Shown here piece by piece: positions 1 through 12,300 of a DNA stretch of 64,000 nucleotides. The stretch covers positions 27,362,933-27,426,932 of the forward strand of contig OZ024862.1 of NCBI GenBank assembly GCA_964017155.1, written 5' to 3'. Numbering within the stretch: position 1 is the first letter of the stretch; every line of letters starts with the position of its first letter. The translations under genes and the position numbers were made by a program. The notes under the pieces were generated by a model. It saw nothing but the letters and a program-made list of their open reading frames with translations, did no database searches and was not told the origin of the DNA. Origin of the DNA: Oasisia sp. SBJ-2009. Taxonomy: Eukaryota; Annelida; Polychaeta; Sabellida; Siboglinidae.

Positions 1-218
1 TGTATACATATATGGTTGTGCCAAGGGTAGTTTAATACTACTACCATGATAAGGGCACATTTCTAGAATGTCACTGCTTTCTAACTGGATATAAAACCTA
101 TAAACGCAAGCTTACAAACATACACATACTACAGAAATGTTAGCAACTGCCAGAGTGAGAAAGAAATGAATTCATTAAATGAAAACAGACATCTGACCGG
201 GTGTCAACAAGGTCTCAC

Positions 219-399
219 CCGCACAGAGGGGAAGGTTCTCGCAGGGATCGCCGTGTGTCGCTGGCTGCGCAGGAACTGCTCCGTCTTGAACGACTCCTTG
301 AGGCCGGGGAACAGGTTCTCGTACTCCGTCGGGTCAGCCAGGGACGACGCCGCCTTGGGACTGCCCTTGGTCAGACTCTCCCTCCACAGGTGCACCACT
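219..399 (-). CDS. COPB2: COPB2 exon 18 (last exon in window)
   Basis: 181 bp. Completes Arg, then [40 protein letters not shown] and up to [10 protein letters not shown], donor GTGAGA at 218-213. The remaining C-terminal acidic tail (about 80 residues in human) must be encoded beyond the left edge. Bases 1-218 are intron with no other feature seen. Confidence 0.93.
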
Positions 400-3300
400 C
401 TACAGCACCACACTCACAGTCACTCTACAGCACCACACTCCCAGCATCACTCTACAGCACCACACTCACAGCACCACACTCACAGTCACTCTACAGCACC
501 ACACTCACAGCACCACTCTACAGCACCACACTCACAGTCACTCTACAGCACCACACTCACAGCACCACTCTACAGCACCACACTCACAGTCACTCTACAG
601 CACCACATTCACAGTCACTCTACAGCACCACACTCACAGCATCACTCTACAGCACCACACTCATAGCATCACTCTACAGCATCACACTCACAGCACCACA
701 CTCACAGCATCACTCTACAGCACCACACTCACAGCATCACCTGACTGTACTGGTAGGTATAAGAACATACCTGGAGACCTGTCTGTATTGGTAGATATAC
801 GAACATACCTGGATACCTTACTTTACTGGTAGGTATAAGAACATACCTGGAGACCTGACTGGGCAGGTAGGTGCGAGCAAAGAAGGCTGCCTCTGGAAGG
901 CGTCCTGTGTTGATCAACACTTCGAGACAATCCTCCAGCCTACAACACGCAGTGGATACAATGCAAGACTCACAGACAAGACAATGTGCTCAACACACTT
1001 CCAACAAAAATGGAACAAAAGTGGCAACTGTGGGACATGGGTTACGCATGTTTTATCATGATAAGTGCAATCAGAATAAAAATTGAGTCGGTTTCTACAG
1101 ACTCCACATCATTAATCACACACCCAGGGAAATACACAATGAGGAAACTGTTAGCGAAACACGACGTATTATTGTGTTTAATCTGTTATCAGTCACGTAA
1201 AATAATATAAACCTCCCCAACTATTCTCTAAATAGACTTGTTTGCATTTATCTGTGTAAGAACAAAAACCGACTATAATATCTGTATCTTCAAATTAAAT
1301 ACATAATGGACTAACGGTCAAACTATTGGTTCATTAAAACACTGATGTGCAATCAATTTGTCATCTAGCATCACAGAGTAAACATAAACTATATAACATA
1401 CTTTGTGCACTAGTGACCATTTTAGGCAGACGCATAAAGTGAACACACTTACTTTCCGAGGACGAAGTAAGATAGGAATGCGACATTGTTCTGGCCCGAC
1501 TTCTCAGCAGTCTGCCCCAGTTGGTTGACCATGGAGGCATTGCCCGCGGCACTGGCCAGCAGCAGGAGACCCCCAAAGTCATGGGCGTTGTGCAGACACT
1601 CCTGGGCCAGGGTGAACTCACACTTGGACGTGGCCAGCTCTGCCAGCTGCTTCCACTTCTGCTCCGACTGCAGCACAGACACCACTCCATGACTGACACA
1701 GTTAGCACAGACAGGTAGAACTGATTCCACGACTGACACAGTCAGCACAGACAGGTAGAGCTGACTCAACGACTGACCCAGTTAGCACAGACAGGTAGAG
1801 CTGATTCCACGACTGACACAGTCAGCACAGACAGGTAGAGCTGACTCCACGACTGACACAGTCAGCACAGACAGGTAGAGCTGACTCCACGACTGACACA
1901 GTTAGCACAGACAGGTAGAACTGACTCCACGACTGACACAGTCAGCACAGACAGGTAGAGCTGACTCCACGACTGACACAGTCAGCACAGACAGGTAGAG
2001 CTGACTCCACGACTGACACAGTTAGCACAGACAGGTAGAGCTGACTCAACGACTGACCCAGTTAGCACAGACAGGTAGAGCTGACTCCATGAATGACACA
2101 GTCAGCACAGACAGGTAGAGCTGACTCCACGACTGACACAGTTAGCACAGACAGGTAGAGCTGACTCCACGACTGACACAGTCAGCACAGACAGGTAGAG
2201 CTGACTCCACGACTGACACAGTTAGCACAGACAGGTAGAGCTGACTCCACGACTGACACAGTCAGCACAGACAGGTAGAGCTGACTCCACGACTGACACA
2301 GTTAGCACAGACAGGTAGAACTGACTCCACGACTGACACAGTTAGCACAGACAGGTAGAGCTGACTCCACGACTGACCCAGTTAGCACAGACAGGTAGAG
2401 CTGACTCGATGAATAACACAGTTAGCACAGACAGGTAGAGCTGACTCCACGACTGACACAGTCAGCACAGACAGGTAGAGCTGACTCCACGACTGACACA
2501 GTCAGCACAGACAGGTAGAAAAAACTGACCTCACGAATGACACAGTTAGCACAGACAGGTAGAGCCGAGTCAAAGAATGACACAGTCAGCATAGACAGAT
2601 TGAGGTGACTCCACGACTGACACAGTCAGCACAGACAGGTAGAACTGACTCCACAACTGACACAGTCAGTACAGACAGGTAGAGCCGACTCCACGACTGA
2701 CACAATCAATACATACAGGGCGACAGAGTGAACCCCTATTACAGGCAGTTACACATTGTGGGGTAGGTTCTTATAAAGCTAGTATCCCATTATCAGGACT
2801 ACTCAAAGCCCTTACTTCACCCGAATGGCAGATCTGTACATTTGAAAATCATATCAACATCTCTGGGAAGATTTCAATGACACTGCAATTATTGCATGAA
2901 AACACTCATTCATATAATATGTTAACGACTGGATATATTATATGATACATTTATATCTACCATTATCTGTAGCCAGGTATTCAATTTTACACAGCTATGT
3001 AAACCGAAGCAAAGGTGTGAACACTATTACTGAAGCTTTGAAAGGCACCAAAAATGTAATATTGATTTTGATGTTCTCACCACTACACAGGCCATGAAAC
3101 ATCATCAGCTTACCTCTGCATCTTGTGCAAGTGTATATGCAATCTTCATGTCTCCTAGTTGAAGTGCCAACTCAAACTTGTGTTCTGGGTCGCAGGTGAC
3201 AGCAAGAGCCTGTGACTTGAAGCCCTGCAGTCATTCAACAGCACACAGGTGAAGTACCATCTCAGGAGAACAAATTATAAAGGACAATTTATATACAAAG

Positions 3301-6300
3301 TGACAGTTCCCAAGTAGTAGGTCAACTTACTTAGGGACAACTGTCACAATGATATCAAATGCGATCATCTGTACTTTAATTTGCTAACTTTGGGGGCAGT
3401 CTGACAGTCTCTCTCCTAGGTGTTAGGGGACAGTCTGACAGTCTTCTCCTCCTAGGTGTTAGGGGACAGTATGACAGTCTCTCCTCCTAGGTGTTAGGGG
3501 ACAGTCTGACAGTCTCTCTCCTAGGTGTTAGGGGACAGTCTGACAGTCTCTCCTCCAGGTGTTAGGGGGGCAGTCTGACAGTCTCTCCTCCAGGTGTTAG
3601 GGGGCAGTCTGACAGTCTCTCCTCCAGGTGTTAGGGGACAGTCTGACAGTCTCTCCTCCTAGGTGTTAGGGGGGCAGTCTGACAGTCTCTCTCCTAGGTG
3701 TTAGGGGACAGTCTGACAGTCTCTCCTCCAGGTGTTAGGGGGGCAGTCTGACAGTCTCTCCTCCTAGGTGTTAGGGGGGCAGTCTGACAGTCTCTCCTCC
3801 TAGGTGTTAGTTGGCAGTCTGACAGTCTCTCCTCCAGGTGTTAGGGGGCAGTCTGACAGTCTCTCCTCCTAGGTGTTAGGGGGGCAGTCTGACAGTCTCT
3901 CTCCTAGGTGTTAGGGGACAGTCTGACAGTCTCTCCTCCAGGTGTTAGGGGGGCAGTCTGACAGTCTCTCCTCCTAGGTGTTAGGGGGGCAGTCTGACAG
4001 TCTCTCCTCCTAGGTGTTAGGGGGCAGTCTGACAGTCTCTCTCCTAGGTGTTAGGGGTCATTCACTTCTTTCTAAGTTCATTCCTTTCCTTTGATCATTC
4101 ACTTGGATCTACCAACTTGCGCTGCAATTTTAAAAAGTAGATCCACTGTCCGTCCACATCTAGACATTTGAAATTCAAGGTTATTCAAGACTTTACAGGG
4201 CTATTTGAAAAAAAATTCAAGACTGTTTTAATGACACATGTAATTTTAAGCGCAGTAAATTAACATTTTTACTTGACTAAGATAATCTTAGTCAAGTAAA
4301 AATGTTAAGATAACAATGGCACCGACCACAATGAAATGCCAATTGCCCAATGTGCCCATGAGTTATATTTGTTCATAGGCTTTTCCTTTTCTGGCTGTTA
4401 TTCGTCCACAACAATTGAGTTAAAACAATATTTTATTGATCACAATTAAATTCAAGACTTTTCAAAACGACTTTGTAAAATTCAAGGCTTTTCAAGACTT
4501 TCAAGGCCCCGTACGGACCCTGTAGGTCAACTTTAAACATCCTTTCTGCTCACCTCAGAGGACACCACTGTGGCTTTATGTTACACTAGCACAAACAATT
4601 CTGACCTGCTTCTCGAGGAAGTGTGCCACACGGGAACGCTGCTCCCTTGGAACTGTGGGTAGAACTTTGTCGGCCGTGTCAAAGTCTTGTCGCATGACGG
4701 CTGTCTGGTATTCAAGCACAGACAAGAGCAGCGAGTAACTGACGATGTTTAGTTCCTTGTCCCCCAGGTAGAGGCGGCTGTCCTTGGGAATGTAGCCGAG
4801 GAGGTACATGACTCTGTAACAAAACAGGTAGGTATATGACTCTGTAACAAACAGGTAGGTACATGACTCTGTAACAAACAGGTAGGTACATGACTCTGTA
4901 ACAAACAGGTAGGTACATGACTCTGTAACAAACAGGTAGGTACAAGACTCTGTAACAAATAGGTAGGTACATGACTCTGTAACAAACAGGTAGATACATG
5001 ACTTTGTAACAAACAGGTAGGTACATGACTCTGTAACAAACAGGTAGGTACATGACTCTGTAACAAACAGGTAGGTACATGACTCTGTAACAAACAGGTA
5101 AGTACATGACTCTGTAACAAACAGGTAAGTACATGACTCTGTAACATGACTCTGAAAACTCACAGTTAGGGACACACACACACACGCAGGCAGGTTATGC
5201 AGTCAAGACGGCCCACCATAACATTAGAAACAGTCTATTTTTTACTTTCCTACTTAAATATTTCATAAAACTTGTATAAACACAAATACATTTTCTTAAC
5301 GTATATAAAATATTTGGAAAACAATTAAGTAAAAATAAACGTATACGTCAACATATAGTTGGAGTAAACAAAGACACCTATACCTGACATATACCACAAC
5401 AATAGGCCCCGGATAATTAAAGACATGCTAACAGAGTGTGGTAAAACTGACCGGTCAAAATGGGCGACGGTGACGATCTCTCCGCCCACATAGTAGTTGA
5501 GTCTGTTGACACTGTTTGTGTAGATGAGACAGTCCCCGACCCAGCAGCCTGTGTTGATCACCTCCTCAATCTCACCCACCACCTACAACATCATTGTCAC
5601 TGTTGATCACCTCCTCAATCTCACCCACCACCTACAACATCATTGTCACTGTTGATCACCTCCTCAATCTCACCCACCACCTACAACATCATTGTCACTG
5701 TTGATCACCTCCTCAATCTCACCCACCACCTACAACATCATTGTCACTGTTGATCACCTCCTCAATCTCACCCACCACCTACAACATCATTGTTACTGTT
5801 GATCACCTCCTCAATCTCACCCACCACCTACAACATCATTGTCACTGTTGATCACCTCCTCAATCTCACCCACCACCTACAACATCATTGTCAGTGTTGA
5901 TCACCTCCTCAATCTCACCCACCACCTACAACATCATTGTCACTGTTGATCACCTCCTCAATCTCACCCACCACCTACAATATCATCGCAAACCTTATCT
6001 TCTGCACTTTTGATATCATTTTTTCACTGACATTTAATAAATTTATACCTTAAAACAAAAGTTTTCTCCTGGAAGTAAACATTCAAATATGTTTTCTACT
6101 GAATCTTACGCAAGTAAACATTCAGTATTTAGCAACACAGATCTGCTGATATGGTATACACAAATGACTGAAGACATGACAAAATTAATCGTTCTGCTTA
6201 TCTGGAAACAAATGTGCAAATGTTCTTTAAATAAAAAATCTTTATTTTGTGCGTTTAACCCTTTTTATACCAGACGTCTGCCCAGAAATTATACCCATGT

Positions 6301-9300
6301 TACCAGCACATTTGGGAGAAAAAACGGATATGGAAATAAAATTTACATAGTGTGTGTCAAATTTGATTTTCTCAGCAACTACATAACATATATACAAGTG
6401 TTGTATATCAAATGAAAGCTAAGAAATGCAGCTTTCCATTGATGTGCATCATATAAATAGAACTGTTTATTCAACTATGATATTATAAGTTGAAATCAGA
6501 GGAAATTTTTTTGATTTTTTTTACAAAATGCATGACTGAACTTCAGCACAACTTTTCGACTGTTTCTTGCATGAATAGAAAGCAACTTCAATTACAAGAG
6601 TTATAGAAAAATTCAATAGCTACATTTTGCTATAAGAATTATTCCTGTGTGACGGGTAGAAGGAATGTTATGAGCAATATTCATCAGGTATGTCAGTCCG
6701 AAAATATTAGTTTTGTAAGATGACAAGTAACAAGTATGGATATTATCATATTATTTCCTTCCAGCAGTCAATAATAACTCTGCTACTGTTTTTTGCATGA
6801 ATAGAAAGCAACTTCAATTACAAGAGTTGTAGAAAAATTCAATAGCTACATTTTGCTAATATACCTGTGTGACGGCTAGAAGGAATGTTATGAGCAATAT
6901 TCATCAGGTATGTCAGTCCGAAAATATTAGTTTTGTAAGATGACAAGTAACAACAATGGATATTATCATATTATTTCCTTCCAGCAGTCAATACTATCTC
7001 TCCTACTGACAAAATGAGTTCCAGAAATATGTATGCTATGTGTAAACAATAAATTTATTACAAAACGACAACTAGAACTACAGAACGATCCATCGATTTA
7101 CATGACAACCCTGTCTGCCAATGTTCGACTGGTTGATGTGTGCCCTCAGGCATTTCTGGTGCAGAGGCACAGAGCACTCACTACAACCATAGTTCGTGGC
7201 CTGTGCCATCCAGGGAGCAATGTGGCGCACTGACAGGGCGAAAGCGGCGAGGATCAGTCACCCAGTCGGGGTGGAAACCCTATAAATCATCCCCAGACTC
7301 GTTGGATTCGTGAAACAAATTGTCAATCCACTGCGGTCTGGTTTCGTCGCCGCCATCCTGCACTCGATCCAGGGCAGTGGGTCGACATTCTCTCCCGCTA
7401 ATTCTCCTTCAAAATCCTCGTTTATAAACTTGTCAATTCCCGAAATATCACTGCCTTCGCTGTCTGAAGCACCATCGTCCGCCATTTTTAAATGCCGCGA
7501 CGAACAACACAAAACTTTCCAAAAACACGTTTAAAACCACTGAAATTGCCGCAATAAAATGGCGTCTGCCTTGCAGGAAGTGTGGTGTAGCCTCGTTCTC
7601 TTCGTATGACGGAAGTGGGGGATTTTAATTTATTCAATATGGCCACAATATGGCCGCATGGGCGGACACGTTGGTAAATACGCACCGATGCGTATTTGGT
7701 AAGATGCGGCAACTACGCATCGGTGCGTATCTGGTATAAAAAGGGTTAACTCACAAACAAACACACAGAGATTTTATGCGAAATGATGAGGTAACTCACG
7801 TCGAAGGCGTCCTCAATGCCATCCTCTGTCATCGTCTCTGGGCTCTCCCTGGCCTTCTCCACAGCCTCCGTGCTGTAGCGCAGCACAAAGTACGACTCGT
7901 CTGTTGAGATTGCCAGCAACTCCCCGCTCTCATTCCAGAAGATCTGTGGAAACAACACAGCCTGTCATCATAGTACACCAATACAAAATCAACTTTTTGA
8001 CTCCAGTTGATATTATGACCTTCAAAATTACATTTCAATTCTAAATCGAGGATATCAACCCTAGTTTTTTTTACATATCCTGTTTCATTATTGAGAATAA
8101 CAATAATTAATTGAAGAGCACAATGGCTCAGGGGGTAGAGCTTCGGACTCTCGACTACGAGAACCCGGGTTCGAATCCTGTGCTACAGTGCTAAAACCTT
8201 GGGCAAGTTTTTTCACTCTACATTGCTCCAGTTCACTCAGCTGTATCAATGAGTACCTGGCTATAGACAGAGTTGGATAAGTGTACAAGCAGCCTTTGCG
8301 TATTATTTGTAACATATGGCTGGATGCTTCCCAGAGAAGCCGAGATGGTGTCTGAGTGAACAGGTCTGTCAGGGAAGTAAAGTGTATAACGCTTTGAACG
8401 GTCCTGATGACTGGATACTGCGCTATATAAGAACTTACCTTTTTAACTGTTGTTACCATTATTTGTAAATAAAATCTGAAAGCCAAGGAACTGACTGACC
8501 AACTGAACGAATATCTTTTACATATAGTATGGCAGTAGTAATTACTAGAAAAGTAATACATAGTAAAATGTTGCTTCTGTACCAATTGAGGTGCTATCAA
8601 TGTGTATGAGATGTGAGCACTTACACATTTGGGTGTGATTTCAATGCGTCGCACCAGTTCTGTTGTCTCCCAGTCGTAGAAGGCAAGTCCACTCACAGAA
8701 CGCACGCCAAGCATGAAGCCTCCGTAGATCGCTGCAAATTGTATACAAGGCTTCAGCATCTCACATAACTGATAGCTGACAATGACACCTGTAATAACTT
8801 CATTTACACACTAAAATCCCAAGTAGACCTCTGTTCATAAGTGTTTACAATACAATATTCGATAAAATATAACTTAGATATAAAGTAATAATACAAGTAA
8901 AATATAAAAATAAATTAAACTGTATAACTTGTGCATTGTTATAACACTATAACAGACCTGAACTAGAGGGACTAAAAGTTAATTAAAAGTGATACTGATA
9001 TAATAATAAATACATATGTGTTACTGTAAGTACCAATTCACACCTACTGACGGACTGACAATCCACAAATATCATTTAACACTATTACACGCTTGTCATA
9101 AAAAAATTGTTTCTGCTGACAATTTACTGCAACAGCCATTTACGCAATCTGTTGTAAATATGAAATGTAAAGCTACAGTGGTGCCCCCTGGAGAATTGTT
9201 CAGCAGCAGTAAATATGTTGCACATCAGTAACTGCCTTTTGTTTTCTAATGCACCGTGAATTGGTACATTATATGCCTATGGTCTAACAAAATGAATGAC

Positions 9301-12300
9301 TCGGAGGAGATGCAGTCTGGCTGCCCCCAAAGTTAGTGGATTTATAAATGAAAGCAATACCTTCAGCACCAAAGTCTGGTTTGAATGACTTTTGCTCCTT
9401 GAAGTTCTTGAAGATCTTGATGGAGCTGTTGGACTCGCGCACTGCATACATGGACGCCTCGTGGCTCCACACAAACTCCTGCGCAGAGCCGAAGCTCTTG
9501 TTCCTCAGAGCCATGGCAGTGTAGATGATATACTCGCCATCCCCACACACCACCACAAACCTGAAACACAACAGTCTCATAACCACACACCACCACAAAC
9601 CTGAAACACAACAGTCTCATAACCACACACCACCACAAACCTGAAACACAACTGTCTCATAACCACACACCACCACAAACCTGAAACACAACAGTCTCAT
9701 AACCACACACCACCACAAACCTGAAACACAACAGTCTCATAACCACACACCACCACAAACCTGAAACACAACAGTCTCATAACCACACACCACCACAAAC
9801 CTGAAACACAACAGTCTCATAACCACACACCACCACAAACCTGAAACACAACAGTCTCATAACCACACACCACCACAAACCTGAAACACAACAGTCTCAT
9901 AACCACACACCACCACAAACCTGAAACACAACTGTCTCATAACCACACACCACCACAAACCTGAAACACAACAGTCTCATAACCACACACCACCACAAAC
10001 CTGAAACACAACAGTCTCATAACCACACACCACCACAAACCTGAAACACAACTGTCTCATAACCACACACCACCACAAACCTGACACACAACAGTCTCAT
10101 AACCACACACCACCACAAACCTGACACACAACAGTCTCATAACCACACACCACCACAAACCTGACACACAACAGTCTCATAACCACACACCACCACAAAC
10201 CTGAAACACAACAGTCTCATAACCACACACCACCACAAACCTGAAACACAACTGTCTCATAACCACACACCACCACAAACCTGAAACACAACAGTCTCAT
10301 AACCACACACCACCACAAACCTGAAACACAACTGTCTCATAACCACACACCACCACAAACCTGACACACAACAGTCTCATAACCACACACCACCACAAAC
10401 CTGACACACAACAGTCTCATAACCACACACCACCACAAACCTGACACACAACAGTCTCATAACCACACACCACCACAAACCTGAAACACAACAGTCTCAT
10501 AACCACACACCACCACAAACCTGAAACACAACAATCTCATAACCACACACCACCACAAACACAACAATCTCATAACCACACACCACCACAAGGGGTATTT
10601 ATTTTGATCAATATTATACATAATTGACTAATTTAGTTATCCAGGGAGGGTAAAAGTTAAGATCTGGATGATCACTATCATGTGGCTGCAAAGTAAAGAA
10701 AGAAAATTACATTTGTTGAGCCATCAAAATCATCACATGACCACATGACCACACCACCTACCTGCCATTAGGGTTGTGAGCAATGGTTTGAGGGTAGATC
10801 TCACAGCTGCCCATGTCCTTGACAGCCAGGGGCAGTCTCTCGCCGTCTGCCACGCCCTGCTCCCCCATTGACTTGATGTTGGCCTGCTGCAGCTCCGCGT
10901 GCTTTGCCCAGATAATCTTCCCGTTCATGTCCATTGACATGGCCGGCTCCTCCCGTCCCAGCTACAACAGAGTCGATTTGTTGCTGGATGTAACCACAGT
11001 TTGTTTTTACTTTTCATGTTATTGTGGTTTGAACATCACAGATTCAATACATCAGTGGCTATTCAATAGTTACGAGGCAGTCAAACCGCCGACTGTGATC
11101 TACAATATTGTACAATTACACACCATAGGTACATCATTACACACACACACATGAACTTCAACTGCGACACTATTGGTGAACAACATTAATACGTGAACAA
11201 GTCCCGTAGATGATGGGTCAAAACGTCGTACTCATCTTCAACAAATAAGCTCCAAAGTAAGTTAAATTATACCACAATAAACCATTCTTGGATCCATGAA
11301 CAATATATTCAATAAGATTAACACTGTTTATGCTATAATGCACCAAACACAACACAGTATCACAACCACACACCAGTGACACCATCATAAATACACAAAA
11401 CAATATGGTCTCATAATCAAACACAACCAACTTTTTTTTCCCTATTTGTAAGTAAATTTACATCAAAGAGAAAACCAACTGTTGTCTGTGCAGGTCACTA
11501 TGAATAAAAAAAAATCCCTCACAACAGACAGTTGCTTGGGCCACTGACCTTGATCATAATGCTGCCCTCATCATAGCCAAGGGCGACGTTGTTTGAGCCC
11601 TTGCGACAGACGACTGTCCACACTCGCTCTAGGCCGTAGTTGAGGGTGCTCTCCAGACGGTAGGTGTTGGCATGCCACACACGCACCGTGCCTGCAGGCA
11701 TGATCACGTGGCATCGTTACAGAGAACACGTCAGTCGTGTCAATTGTATAGACAATTCTTACTAGTAATTATATCTCTGTACATATTTAATATTGGTTGG
11801 CTTAATAGCCATGTTTTTGTAAACAATTGTGGAATAAGACTATTCCTCTTCTTATACCAACTTAACTGGCATAAGTTTATATTTGCCCGTCACTCGTCTC
11901 CTGAAATGTTACCGATTATGGAAACTGAGGCGACGTGAGACCCAATCACCTCACATGGGTGGGACAGCAATGTAATATGAAATACTGACTGCACACATCC
12001 CAATCAATCCCCTGAAACTGTCCACACTACCCATTTTTTTCACACAAGTACATTCATATAAATCAGCAATAAAAAACAGATTAAAAAAAAATCAATGATA
12101 TTTTGGAGTGATTTAAATCAATGATTTAGATCAAATGAAACATCCGTGACACTACCCGCATTAGGTTGAAAAGTGCAGAAAGCTCACCATCCTCGGAGCC
12201 AGTCAGAATGATTGGTAGTTCTGGGTGGAAGGCAACGGCCGCCACGTTCTGGGCGTGACCCTCCAGAGTCTGTACACAGGTCTTGTTCTGAAAGACAGCA

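Larger units (their letters stand above)
6255..7749 (-). mobile_element. piggyBac-type transposon, internally deleted (includes TTAA target duplication)
   Basis: TTAA at 6255-6258 and 7746-7749 flank a 1487-bp element whose ends are inverted copies of CCCTTTTTATACCAGA. This end structure and TTAA duplication define the piggyBac superfamily. The inside keeps remnants of both transposase ends on the minus strand (7258-7485 and about 7118-7200) with the catalytic middle missing. Inserted in COPB2 intron 12, in the same orientation as the gene. Confidence 0.93.

Noticed and set aside
166..794. Plus-strand open frames with HSTAPHSQ repeats
   Set aside because: They run antisense over COPB2 exon 18 and the intronic minisatellite.
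8117..8190. Stand-alone tRNA gene
   Set aside because: A and B boxes are present but the sequence continues into a SINE body and the tRNA fold is imperfect.
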